DNA of 37,844 bases from Methanobrevibacter sp. (GTDB lineage: Archaea > Methanobacteriota > Methanobacteria > Methanobacteriales > Methanobacteriaceae), in NCBI GenBank assembly GCA_030539935.1, contig JAUNXF010000004.1:1-37844 (forward strand), given 5' to 3'. Under the pieces are notes generated by a model. The model was not told the DNA's origin. It made no database searches and saw nothing but the letters and a program-made list of their open reading frames with translations. Shown one piece after another: positions 9,652 through 18,341 of this stretch (positions within the stretch are counted from its first letter, which is position 1; every line of letters begins with the position of its first letter). The position numbers and the translations under genes are program-made.

Positions 9652-9692
9652 GAAAGTAATTTAAACAATTACTTTCTAACTTTTCTTTTTTT
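9652..9692 (+). terminator. Hairpin terminator after the 8005 adhesin gene
   Basis: GAAAGTAATT (9652-9661) pairs perfectly with AATTACTTTC (9667-9676) across a 5-nt loop, followed by TTTTCTTTTTTT. It starts 12 bp after the stop codon. Confidence 0.75.
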
Positions 9693-9796
9693 AAAACTTT
9701 CATTCTTAAAATAATCAAAATACTTAAAAAAATATAATTGCTTTTTTTAATAAGTTTTTTCTAAAAAAACCAAGTATTAATCCATAGAATAATGAA

Positions 9797-10489
9797 TTAT
9801 AACTTCAAAGTAGCAATGGCAAGTGCCTTAAATCCAATATAAACCTCTTGGCCTAAGACAAGATCCAATTCCTTGGATGCGGATAAGGTTATGTCACTAT
9901 AGAAAATAACACCATCCACATCAATTTTAGCCCGAATCATATCATCTATAAGAGTAAGTTCAACAATTGTTCCTTTAAAATTATTACGAATGCTGGACTT
10001 TTGAAGGCTGTTCATAATGAATATGTTGTCATAGCTAATCAAGGCCAGCAAGCGGTCACCCACTTTATACTTATTGTTTAATGGAATGGTTATGTCAATA
10101 GTGTTCATTCGCACCTTCATGACTCCACGAGGATAATCTATTTCAACAAGCTCTGCCTCCAATTCATTGACCTCCCTATGGAGTTCCATGATTGCATTGA
10201 TCTTTTTGCATTCCCGCAATATCTTCAAACCCTCATCAGTAAGTGTGGCGCTTCCTCCACCGCCACTTCCTCCCTTTTGGGTTTCAATTACAGAAACCTT
10301 TAAAGTGGATTCCATCTTCTTGATGTAATTGAGGGCGGTCCTGTATGAAAAACGAAGCTCATTTGCAGCAGCTCTTATCGAACCAAATTCATTTATGTAA
10401 TCTAAAAGCAAATATTTTTGCCTATCCAATAAAAATGAATTATTTTCAATAGTTATCCTATATTCAACACTTGTATTAACCCTTGTAAT
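9797..10489 (-). CDS. modE: ModE-family molybdate/tungstate-responsive regulator, probable AUU start
   Basis: DNA-binding regulator that senses molybdate or tungstate. It has an N-terminal winged HTH (GSIRAAANELRFSYRTALNYI) and a C-terminal Mop/TOBE-type oxyanion domain (KGTIVELTLIDDMIRAKID ... VLGQEVYIGFKA). No ATG or GTG exists in frame. A TTG at 10429 gives 210 residues but has no ribosome site and cuts off the start of the HTH domain. The frame stays open upstream, and its translation VEYRITIENNSFLLDRQKYL aligns with the known N-terminus of E. coli ModE (LTLKLQQKLFADPRRISLL). ATT at 10489, 8 nt after AGGGG, would give 230 residues. The family call is firm, the start is inferred. It probably regulates fdh, cofactor or transport genes nearby. 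Confidence 0.88.
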   Translation of the reverse strand: MTRVNTSVEYRITIENNSFLLDRQKYLLLDYINEFGSIRAAANELRFSYRTALNYIKKMESTLKVSVIETQKGGSGGGGSATLTDEGLKILRECKKINAIMELHREVNELEAELVEIDYPRGVMKVRMNTIDITIPLNNKYKVGDRLLALISYDNIFIMNSLQKSSIRNNFKGTIVELTLIDDMIRAKIDVDGVIFYSDITLSASKELDLVLGQEVYIGFKALAIATLKL

Positions 10490-10502
10490 ATTAACATCCC
10501 CT
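10487..10502 (-). promoter_or_regulatory. Ribosome site and proposed AUU start of modE
   Basis: AGGGG at 10502-10498, an 8-nt spacer, then ATT at 10489-10487 in frame with the ModE HTH. An ATG at 10497 is in another frame and stops after 14 codons. Confidence 0.45.
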
Positions 10503-10666
10503 AAATCAATTATTTAAAAAATAACAGTTAAATTAACATGATCAATTCTACAATTAAAAGGAAAAAAAGTAAATTAGATAATAATCAATTCCACAAAAAT
10601 AAAAGGAAAAAATTATTAATTATGATTTTTTCCTCCAAATTAAGAAAAAAATAGAAAAAATTAATG

Positions 10667-10987
10667 TCAACCTTGAACCATTACCAATTTACCCGTATCT
10701 GGATCCCTATAAACCTTTCCTACCTCTGCATAACCTGATTGCTCAAGAGAAGAACCTGCACTTGCATTGCTGGTGAAGTCCTCTCCAGTGCTCACTTGAG
10801 AAGCTGCATGCTGTGCCTGAGACTCTTGTGTCTTGGCCATCATGTCAGGATTTACCTGAAGGGCCATAATGGCAAATATCAAAAATCCCAATGCCAATAC
10901 AAGCATTGCATCTGAAAGGTTTGAGATTCCAGACATAGGGTCTTCATCACCATCGCTTTCACTAAAACGTTTTCTTTTTCTTAACAT
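10667..10987 (-). CDS. DUF2149-type small membrane protein, ExbD/MotB-like partner
   Basis: A 106-residue protein with a basic start (MLRKRKRF), one membrane segment at about residues 27-43 and an external tail ending GKVYRDPDTGKLVMVQG, the end signature I associate with archaeal DUF2149. Asp26 sits exactly where the membrane segment begins (NLSDAMLVLALGF), as does the proton-carrying Asp in ExbD, TolR and MotB. The frame is open to a TTG at 11023, but ATG at 10987 has GGGTGAT a few bases upstream and is preferred. It follows the MotA/TolQ/ExbB gene by about 65 bp on the same strand, so the two probably form a proton-driven membrane complex. What it powers is unknown. Confidence 0.8.
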   Translation of the reverse strand: MLRKRKRFSESDGDEDPMSGISNLSDAMLVLALGFLIFAIMALQVNPDMMAKTQESQAQHAASQVSTGEDFTSNASAGSSLEQSGYAEVGKVYRDPDTGKLVMVQG

Positions 10988-11052
10988 ATTATCACCCATT
11001 AAATGAGGAATGATCAAATTCAAATCATGCCTTTAATCAAAAAATTAAATGA

Positions 11053-11694
11053 TTAAAAACTGTTCAATTTCTCTAAAATTGCCTCTGCAACGGTTTCAGT
11101 AGTTGCCAAATCGCTTTCATACCATTGCTTCCTATATTTGGAAATCACATATCCTATTGCACCGATTGTCAAACCTGTAACTGTTGTGTCAAAAGCGATT
11201 GTCAAGGACTGTGCCAATGTAGTAATGTCACCGGTCCCTAAAGCGGAAAGCCCGGGACCTAATGGAATTAAAGTACCAAGCAAACCGAATATAGGGCCTA
11301 ACCTTACCAAAATGTCTGTCTTATTAGTCAGTTTGAGTAAACTGCTTTCCTCCTCTTCAATCAACTTGCCTGCAAATGCCTTTCTGGCTTCGGTTCCCAA
11401 ATTGTAATTATCGGCTATCTTTACAAGAATGTCCTTTTGCTCCTTATAAAGAGCACTTGAATCAACTACAGACTTCAGTTCTTCAGGGCTGTTTGATTTG
11501 GAAATGTTCTGTAACAATGATTCCAATCCATCAGATTTGAGTGGCTTTTTGGTAAACCATTCATTTAGGAATCCTCCAAGACTTAAAATCGCATAAACCA
11601 AGAAGATAACCAAAATAATTACAACAGGTGCAAGCAGGCTTTCTGAAATAATATGTATAAATGAAGTTAAAATTCCCGTACCTTGAAGTATCAT
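11053..11694 (-). CDS. MotA/TolQ/ExbB-type proton channel protein
   Basis: A 213-residue membrane protein. TM1 lies at about 15-40, and a cytoplasmic helical region at 45-125 carries many charged residues. Two closely spaced TMs follow in the family core (LGPIFGLLGTLIPLGPGLSALGTGD, FDTTVTGLTIGAIGYVIS). The core Gly/Pro-rich and TTVTGL motifs mark the MotA/TolQ/ExbB family, whose members use proton flow to drive work through an ExbD-like partner. ATG at 11694 has GGTGGGAG 4-10 nt upstream. It lies between a seven-TM protein (upstream) and a DUF2149 protein (downstream). Pseudomurein archaea have no outer membrane, so the target of the energy is unclear; surface proteins are one option. Confidence 0.9.
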   Translation of the reverse strand: MILQGTGILTSFIHIISESLLAPVVIILVIFLVYAILSLGGFLNEWFTKKPLKSDGLESLLQNISKSNSPEELKSVVDSSALYKEQKDILVKIADNYNLGTEARKAFAGKLIEEEESSLLKLTNKTDILVRLGPIFGLLGTLIPLGPGLSALGTGDITTLAQSLTIAFDTTVTGLTIGAIGYVISKYRKQWYESDLATTETVAEAILEKLNSF

Positions 11695-11813
11695 TCTCTC
11701 CCACCAATTATTTAATAAACAATCATAAGCATAAATTAAACTTTTTTCATTTGAAGAAAATATAAAATTATTTTTCTAAATTGCCAAATAATTTAGATGC
11801 ATATTTAAGCATC

Positions 11814-12497
11814 CTATTTTCTTTTCAATCTCTTAAAGACCCAATCACTGTATAAGACACCCAATACAAGAATAATCAGAATGATGATTATTGTATACAA
11901 AACCTGATATGTAGGTGTCAATATGAGAAAGGATCCGAACATGGAATAGTCCAATTCCCTAACTGTGCCAAAAGTCAATGCCAAAATCAATAGGAATACA
12001 AATTCCAGAAACATGTATTCACCAATTACAGCATAATAAGGCCTTTTGGCATTATTGAATATTCGAGAAATTTTATAAACCAAAAACATGACTACAATAG
12101 ATAGGACAGCTAATTCCAAGGAAGTAAAGAGCAGATTATCAGACTTTAAGCATAGGGACAATGCCCCTATTGAAATAAGTGAAGATAAAACAGTTCCATA
12201 AAATACAATCCTATCATTTTCAATGCCGTAATTCCTTCCAAGACTGACATATCGAATCGCAAATATAATCATCAATAGGCTGACCAATCCCAATATGTAA
12301 GGCATGAAGGCAATTGCATATTCCCCTAAGTTCAAGTTAGGGCAGATGAATGATAAAATGAATACTATCGCTTCATAAATTAGTGCAAATGGAATAAATT
12401 TATTTTTATTAAAATCAGATTTTTTGACTAAAAATGCAATATTAGTAACAAAAAGTAAAATAAAAACAATTAGATATTCAAAAATCAAATCCATCAT
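11814..12497 (-). CDS. Seven-TM membrane protein of the ExbB/DUF2149 cluster, unknown function
   Basis: 227 residues almost wholly made of membrane helices: about seven segments, at roughly 5-25, 35-52, 62-82, 100-118, 125-145, 157-177 and 197-217, with a basic end KRLKRK. I recognise no catalytic motif. It may belong to one of the uncharacterised transporter-like families that accompany ExbB/DUF2149 genes in methanogens (possibly DUF2162), but this is a guess from context. Two adjacent ATG codons occur at 12497 and 12494. A weak GTGAT lies upstream. It is 120 bp from the ExbB-like gene and on the same strand, so probably the first gene of a three-gene unit. Confidence 0.7.
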   Translation of the reverse strand: MMDLIFEYLIVFILLFVTNIAFLVKKSDFNKNKFIPFALIYEAIVFILSFICPNLNLGEYAIAFMPYILGLVSLLMIIFAIRYVSLGRNYGIENDRIVFYGTVLSSLISIGALSLCLKSDNLLFTSLELAVLSIVVMFLVYKISRIFNNAKRPYYAVIGEYMFLEFVFLLILALTFGTVRELDYSMFGSFLILTPTYQVLYTIIIILIILVLGVLYSDWVFKRLKRK

Positions 12498-12599
12498 AGC
12501 ATATCACATTTTAGTTTAATTACTAATATATTTTATAATGTGAATATATAAACATATCGAATAAGTTAGACTAGAAAATAGATTGTGAAAAATTTAAAA

Positions 12600-12658
12600 A
12601 ATAAAAAAGTATAAAAAAGTATAAAAAATAAAAAAGAAAAGTCAGTTAGAACTTAACT
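12600..12658 (-). terminator. Terminator after the 1007-aa adhesin gene
   Basis: On the minus strand a small stem (AGTTA/TAACT, 12644-12658, 5-nt loop) lies just after the stop codon and is followed by repeated T6 runs separated by AC or A bases. Confidence 0.5.
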
Positions 12659-12672
12659 TAAAAAACAAATTA

Positions 12673-15600
12673 TTATTTTACAACCGCTTTTCCTTTGACA
12701 CTAATAGATTTAAAAGTATTGTCTCCTGCAAATTTGGCAGTGAACTTATAGGTTTTCCTTTTATTCAATTTGACTTTAACGGCAGCAATCCCCTTGGAAT
12801 TGGTCTTTGCTGTATAAGTCTTCCCATTTATTCTAAAACTTATTTTCTTTCCTTTAACGGCTTTACCTTTTGGACTAAGGAATTTAGCGGTTAAAGTCTT
12901 TTTAGCCTTAAGCTTAAACTTCTTATTGCTAACTTTCACTTTAGCACTGGAAGGATTTACTTTAATTTTAGATGACATGAATGATGCATTATACTTATCA
13001 TCACCTAAGAAGCAAGTGACTATAGTATAAGTTCCCTTTTTAGCCAGATTGATTTGAATCTTCACATAACCACCCTTATCAGTGGTCCTGTAGTAATTCC
13101 TTCCATTGAAGTTAATGATTAATTTTTTATTAGCTAAAGCCTTAGACTTGGAATCAGTCAATCTGATAGTGAAGTACTTTCCAATCTTGCCATCCTTGCT
13201 GTAGACAGTGCTTGTTGTCATGTCTTTAGATGCAATTATGGATTTGCCCTTAACTATTGTAGGATTGATTTGATTAGAATCGTTATGGCTTATTAGGGAT
13301 CCATTGACAATACTCACATCAGAGCCCTCTGCAATGCCAGTGATGTCAAAGACAAATGGATTGGCCCCATCAATAAGATCATTGCCGATTATAGAAATGT
13401 TTCCTGTTGTAGCCAGAATAGCTCTATGACTGGATAGCTTCAATACTGTTACGGATTCACCAGCCACGTCTTCACTTGATTTGACAAGATTATTATTTTT
13501 AATAAGAATGTTTGGAATGTCAATCAAATCATCATTTGAAGCATTGATTGCAACAGCTGAAACTAAAATGTCTCCATTCTTTACAATAAAATTAAGACCA
13601 TTTATTTCAACATTGGTCAAGTCAGGATTCTCCTCTTTGGATGCTATCCTAAAAAAGGTTTTTGAATTGTCTGATGATGAAATATTAGCCAAACCCTCAG
13701 AATAAATGACTATATTCTTATCAATGGCTATGGCATCAATGGCATAATTCCTATCGGATAAGACAATTACACTACCCTCCTCAGCATTGTTTATTGCATT
13801 TTGGATATCCTTTGTATCATTGCCGCTATCCTCAACAAATACAGCCCCGCAAATGATTGTGAATGAATCCAATAGCTTGTCATATTTATTCTTAATATTC
13901 AATATGTCTATTCCGTTTTCCGCAAAATTGTAATCTGCTTTGGCATATTCCTCCTTTATAAAAAGATTGGATGAATCAATCAAATTGCCTTGAAGATTGT
14001 GCTCTAATATTAGTTCATAAATCGGAAGGTAAACCAAGGCATCTGTGTCATCATTTAGAACAAATCTGAATTTATATTCATAAGTCCCCTTTTCACTTAA
14101 ATAATTCAAGCCACTGATTCCTAAATTGATCCAATTGTTAGGTGCCAAATATTCCTCATTGGACTTAATCAATTTCATGTCCTTAAACTCATTGGAAGAG
14201 TTTAGATTCACTCCCCAATAATTGTTTTCAAAGCTGCCGTTTGTAAAGATAAGGGTTTCAAACAATAATCCGGAGAAATCATACAAGGAAAAGTCTTCAA
14301 TGGTATAAATGCAGTCTTCCAATGTTGAATTCTTTAAAGCAATCAAAAATCTTTCCAAAGTTGAATTGTCTATAGCCATATTCGGCATGTCAAATAAGGA
14401 ATTACTGAGGCTAAGATTGGATCCCAAGTAATAAATTGTTCCATTTCCATAATTATTCAAAAAGCTTGAATTGAAAATGGAAAGGTTTTCAACAAATTTG
14501 CCGGAACAAATGGCTCCTCCTGAACATTCATAAGGAGTTATGATTCCATTCAAGCCTAATGCAACATTATTTTCAAACTGGGAATCATCTATTTTAAGAT
14601 TGAATACATTCTGCCCCAAATAAATAGCTCCTCCACCACTGGTAGCCATATTGTTATCAAAGCTTGAATTGATTATGGAGGAACCGCTGGAAGAGTGGAA
14701 ATATATTGCCCCAGCATTGGTATGTGAAATGCAATCTGAAAAGCTGCAATTGATTATTTTCCCATTATTTCCGACCCAATAAATAGCTCCCCCATAGCCG
14801 CAAGCCAAATAAGTCTGCTCTTCACTGTGCAATGTCCAAGCAAATTTTGAAATTGCCTTATTGCCCTTAAAGACAGAATTGACCATTGAACATCCAGTCC
14901 CCTTTAGCCAAATGGCCCCACCAGATGATGCAGTTTCAAAATTATATCCTGTGTTGTTTATAAAACTGCAATTTTCAATAAGTGCATTGCTGCCTATTAA
15001 ATAAATTGCCGGCCCATCTGTATGATGGCAACTGGACTTGTTTGCTATATTGTTTAGGAAATTGGAGTTTAAGATTCTGATATTGTTTCCATTAGCCTTC
15101 AAGGCAGATCCCAATTCCCCATTTATTGAATTTTCAAAGCTGCAATTGTTTACGGTGATTCCATTGGCACCAAGATAAACGGAAAGCCCGCATGAATTGA
15201 TAAATCTTATATTTTCCAAAGCCACATTCGGAGAGCTTACATCCAATATCTGAGTCAGGAATCCCCCATCCAAAACAGCACCAGGGGAATCCCCCCTAAG
15301 AGTCAAGGTCTTGTTTATGATGATTTTTGAATTTCCACTATACCTCCCTCTAATGGTAACCATATCATTTTCATCTGCATCATCAATCAGCTTTTGGATA
15401 TCTGTAAAATCATTGCCGCTGCCTGATTGAAGTTTGGAATCTACAATATAACCGGTATTTTCATCATTTAACTCATTATCATCATCTTCTAAGGAATCAG
15501 ATTGGGAATTTATATCAACAGAAGAAATTTCCTCATCTAAACCGAAATTTTCCACGAATAGAATATCCTCATCATCGATAGAATCCATATCACTTAAACC

Positions 15601-15696
15601 ATTTGAATCATTGGAAGCTGAAACAAAGCCCAGACTAATGATGAAAAGTGATATGAGAATCAATGAGATAAAAAATCTTTTAAACTTTATTTTCAT
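12673..15696 (-). CDS. Adhesin-like protein: two beta-helix modules plus two Ig-like domains (1007 aa)
   Basis: Probable cell-surface protein. Residues 1-27 form a signal peptide (MKIKFKRFF then a hydrophobic run ending SLGFVSA), followed by an Asp/Glu/Ser-rich linker to ~90. A right-handed beta-helix starts at ~93 (FTDIQKLIDDADENDMVTI) and shows many NNxA...GGAIY turns, as in polymorphic outer-membrane-type repeats. A second module begins at ~625 with the same opening (TKDIQNAINNAEEGSVIVL). Two Ig-like domains close the protein at about 827-912 and 913-1007, the last with VNGKTY-type and KTNSKGIAAVKV motifs. There is no C-terminal TM. ATG at 15696 has AAGGGA 4-9 nt upstream. A promoter element shared with the 26963 gene lies at 15747-15769. 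Confidence 0.87.
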   Translation of the reverse strand: MKIKFKRFFISLILISLFIISLGFVSASNDSNGLSDMDSIDDEDILFVENFGLDEEISSVDINSQSDSLEDDDNELNDENTGYIVDSKLQSGSGNDFTDIQKLIDDADENDMVTIRGRYSGNSKIIINKTLTLRGDSPGAVLDGGFLTQILDVSSPNVALENIRFINSCGLSVYLGANGITVNNCSFENSINGELGSALKANGNNIRILNSNFLNNIANKSSCHHTDGPAIYLIGSNALIENCSFINNTGYNFETASSGGAIWLKGTGCSMVNSVFKGNKAISKFAWTLHSEEQTYLACGYGGAIYWVGNNGKIINCSFSDCISHTNAGAIYFHSSSGSSIINSSFDNNMATSGGGAIYLGQNVFNLKIDDSQFENNVALGLNGIITPYECSGGAICSGKFVENLSIFNSSFLNNYGNGTIYYLGSNLSLSNSLFDMPNMAIDNSTLERFLIALKNSTLEDCIYTIEDFSLYDFSGLLFETLIFTNGSFENNYWGVNLNSSNEFKDMKLIKSNEEYLAPNNWINLGISGLNYLSEKGTYEYKFRFVLNDDTDALVYLPIYELILEHNLQGNLIDSSNLFIKEEYAKADYNFAENGIDILNIKNKYDKLLDSFTIICGAVFVEDSGNDTKDIQNAINNAEEGSVIVLSDRNYAIDAIAIDKNIVIYSEGLANISSSDNSKTFFRIASKEENPDLTNVEINGLNFIVKNGDILVSAVAINASNDDLIDIPNILIKNNNLVKSSEDVAGESVTVLKLSSHRAILATTGNISIIGNDLIDGANPFVFDITGIAEGSDVSIVNGSLISHNDSNQINPTIVKGKSIIASKDMTTSTVYSKDGKIGKYFTIRLTDSKSKALANKKLIINFNGRNYYRTTDKGGYVKIQINLAKKGTYTIVTCFLGDDKYNASFMSSKIKVNPSSAKVKVSNKKFKLKAKKTLTAKFLSPKGKAVKGKKISFRINGKTYTAKTNSKGIAAVKVKLNKRKTYKFTAKFAGDNTFKSISVKGKAVVK

Positions 15697-15746
15697 GATT
15701 TCCCTTCATAACATTTATACCTAAATAATATATGATTTATTGACAA

Positions 15747-15769
15747 CGATATATAATGTTATTCATAAC
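15747..15769 (-). promoter_or_regulatory. TATA promoter element of the 1007-aa adhesin gene, shared with the 26963 gene
   Basis: On the minus strand this reads GTTATGAATAACATTATATA then TCG, with the TATA part 50-60 nt upstream of the ATG. 20 of 23 positions match 27048-27070, upstream of another adhesin gene. Confidence 0.55.
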
Positions 15770-15915
15770 AAGATTAATCTTAAAAATAGAGAACAGATTT
15801 AGAGAAATAGAAAATAGATTGAAAAACAGCTGAAAAATAGAAAACTGAATAAAAAAAGAAAATGGAAAAAGAAAGAAAATGAAGAAGAAAGAAGTTATGA
15901 GAAATGAATAAAAGA

Positions 15916-17955
15916 CTACTCCTCTTCCATCATTTCCAAAATATCTTCACGGTAATATAATCCAATGACAAGAATTATCAATAATACCAATCCTGCAACA
16001 CCAACAACCCTAAAGGTCTCCTCATCAACAGACAATGTCTTGATTGAAGCGGCATCTTCAGCGCTTGATGGGCTTGAAGATGGGTTGGCTGATGGGGAAC
16101 TTGCCACACTTGGAGAGCCAGCTAGACCGGAACTGCCAGACAATACTCCATTTGCATTGATTGAATTTGCACCATTGGAAAGTCCGGAATCGCCAGAGCC
16201 TGACCCAGAACCGGAACCTGACTCATTATTGTACTCATCCGAATAGTCATCAGAGCCATCAAAATCATCACCCTGTGGAGCAATTCCTGCCAATTGATTG
16301 AAGATCTCCTCATAATAGGACATTTCATCAGAGTCTATCTCTTCAAACTGTCCCCATTGGTTAAGGTCCCTATTGTCCTCACCAACATCAAGGTAAGTGT
16401 TGGAGCCTCCTTTGCCTCCGACACCATTGATGTATGCCTTTCCATCAATGAATGTTACAGCATAGGATTTTCCATTTACAGTCAATTTGGCTGAAAAGTT
16501 AGGCAAGTCAGAAATCGCATTTCCATATTTGTCCACTACAGAGAAATAATATTTGCCTCCGCTTTGACGGGATCTGATCTTAAATCCATATTTCATGCCA
16601 ACCCTAGAACATTTATTCTTTGCAAAGTTCTTTCCAATGCTTACAGCATTATCTCCCTTGTTTTGAAGGTCTAAAACGCCATTGTATGAGAAGTAATTGT
16701 TTTCCAGATCCAATTTTCCCTTGGTGCCCTTGAAGTTGTCATCAAACAATATGCCCACTCTGGCATTGTTGTTTACCAGATTCTTCTTGAATGTGAAGTT
16801 ATTTATCCATCCATTTATGATGATTCCATCACCATTGTTGGTAATGGTGTTGTTGTACATGGATACATTGTTTACGGAATATGGCATTTCGATTGCAGTG
16901 TACCATTTTCTTATGACATTGCCTTTAAGATATACATTTGAAGCGTCTTTTCCAAAGAAAATGCCAGTACACATCTTCTTGCTGTCAAAACCGATTATAT
17001 TGTTGTTGAGAATGCTGATTCCCTTTTTGCTTACAATGCTTTTGATATTAATCCCTGTATTGTAGCTGTTTTCAGGAGTTATGTTGTTTTTGGAAATGGA
17101 CACGCCTCCTGAATTGGAAATGTCTATGGCAGTGTCAAACCTTAAGAATACATTATCCCCGATTATTGAATCATAAACTTCATTTAGAACAATGGCTGTC
17201 CGTTTTGTAGATATTCTGTTTTTTGATATTGAAATCTCAGAAACATCCCTTGCATCTACAAAGGACCCTGAAGTGTTGACTGTAAAGCCACTGATATTGG
17301 TTCCAGACCCTCCATATTCTATAGTGAATACAGGAATATTAAAAATATTATTTATTACTGTACCTGATTTGCTTATAATATTTAGAGGCTTGGAAATCCT
17401 TAAATATATATTTTCATAGGAGGAACCTGCAAACTGAATAGTGCTTCCAGCTCTCGCCTTATCAATAATTCCTTGAATAATAGTATTTGCTGAATCGCCA
17501 TAATGGCCAGCATCTTCTATAACAACAAGTTCAGGACTTGACAGAACTGAATTGGAACTTTTGGAATTGCTTAGAATAATCAAATCATTTGAATTAATTT
17601 TTCTTGAATCATCAGCTGAAGACAATGATTTCTTTGAATGACTGCCAATATTCATATCATTTGAATCATATGAATCAATAGTATTTTCATTATCATTGTC
17701 TGAATCAATTAAATTGGATTCATCAGAGCTTTCCAAAGAATCTGAATCAAACAAATTGTTTTCAGACCTTTTAAAAGAGTCTGAATCATCTGAAAGATCA
17801 GGAACATCAAAATCCTCTGATTCAATAGTTAGAGAATTATCCAAACTGATATCTGATGTCATATTGTCAGATACTAGCTCATCTGATGCAACTGCAGATC
17901 CAAGACTTGTGAAGAATATTAAAAATATTAAAATTAATAATATTCTCTCTTTAAT
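15916..17955 (-). CDS. Membrane-anchored adhesin-like protein, beta-helix type, probable AUU start (679 aa)
   Basis: The first in-frame ATG (17862) gives 648 residues starting MTSDISLDNS, inside an acidic Ser/Asp linker and without a secretion signal. Upstream, the same frame encodes a clear signal peptide (KERILLILIFLIFFTSLG then SAVASD). Its only plausible start is ATT at 17955, 7 nt after a perfect AGGAGG. No ATG, GTG or TTG occurs in frame from there upstream to at least 18040. Domains: signal 1-27, Ser/Asp linker to ~150, right-handed beta-helix with NNxI-type turns to ~440, one Ig-like segment (~450-530), a Gly/Ser-rich stalk, and a C-terminal TM (VAGLVLLIILVIGLYY) with an acidic tail. 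Surface protein held by the C-terminal helix; ligand unknown. Confidence 0.85.
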   Translation of the reverse strand: MKERILLILIFLIFFTSLGSAVASDELVSDNMTSDISLDNSLTIESEDFDVPDLSDDSDSFKRSENNLFDSDSLESSDESNLIDSDNDNENTIDSYDSNDMNIGSHSKKSLSSADDSRKINSNDLIILSNSKSSNSVLSSPELVVIEDAGHYGDSANTIIQGIIDKARAGSTIQFAGSSYENIYLRISKPLNIISKSGTVINNIFNIPVFTIEYGGSGTNISGFTVNTSGSFVDARDVSEISISKNRISTKRTAIVLNEVYDSIIGDNVFLRFDTAIDISNSGGVSISKNNITPENSYNTGINIKSIVSKKGISILNNNIIGFDSKKMCTGIFFGKDASNVYLKGNVIRKWYTAIEMPYSVNNVSMYNNTITNNGDGIIINGWINNFTFKKNLVNNNARVGILFDDNFKGTKGKLDLENNYFSYNGVLDLQNKGDNAVSIGKNFAKNKCSRVGMKYGFKIRSRQSGGKYYFSVVDKYGNAISDLPNFSAKLTVNGKSYAVTFIDGKAYINGVGGKGGSNTYLDVGEDNRDLNQWGQFEEIDSDEMSYYEEIFNQLAGIAPQGDDFDGSDDYSDEYNNESGSGSGSGSGDSGLSNGANSINANGVLSGSSGLAGSPSVASSPSANPSSSPSSAEDAASIKTLSVDEETFRVVGVAGLVLLIILVIGLYYREDILEMMEEE

Positions 17956-17968
17956 ATATTCACCTCCT
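17953..17968 (-). promoter_or_regulatory. Shine-Dalgarno and proposed AUU start of the 679-aa adhesin gene
   Basis: AGGAGGTGA at 17968-17960 matches the archaeal 16S tail. ATT at 17955-17953 follows the AGGAGG core after 7 nt and opens a signal peptide. The GTG inside the ribosome site is out of frame. Confidence 0.7.
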
Positions 17969-18341
17969 ATAGAAATAGCAAATATAATAAATTTACATAT
18001 CCTATAAAATTCAACAACACATCGCTTATTTAATACCTTATTTTTGATAAATTTTAAAGAAATATATATCGAAATATAAAGTAAGTAATATGAGTATTTT
18101 ATTCATTAAACTATAAATAACTTTCTAAAAATAATTTATTTTATAAAAATTGGAAAAATAAATATAACGATAACATTTATATTACATATCGAATAAAAAT
18201 AATAACACTAATATTATTACAATTTTTTCAAACCATAAAATTCGTTTTAACAATAAGACCATATTAAATGAAAATAGTTGTAATTAGTGATAAATTTCAA
18301 TATTAGTATTTAATGTAAATTAATAATAAAGGAGAAAAAAT
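17956..18341. other. Divergent promoter region between two adhesin genes
   Basis: About 385 bp without a gene. On the minus side, a TTTATATTTCGATATATATT stretch near 18060-18080 (direct repeat GAAATATA at 18059 and 18071 on the plus strand) is a candidate TATA region for the AUU-start gene. On the plus side, ATTTATATTACATATCG around 18174-18190 resembles TTATATTACATATC at 7972-7985, upstream of the other plus-strand adhesin gene. None is proven. Confidence 0.35.
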
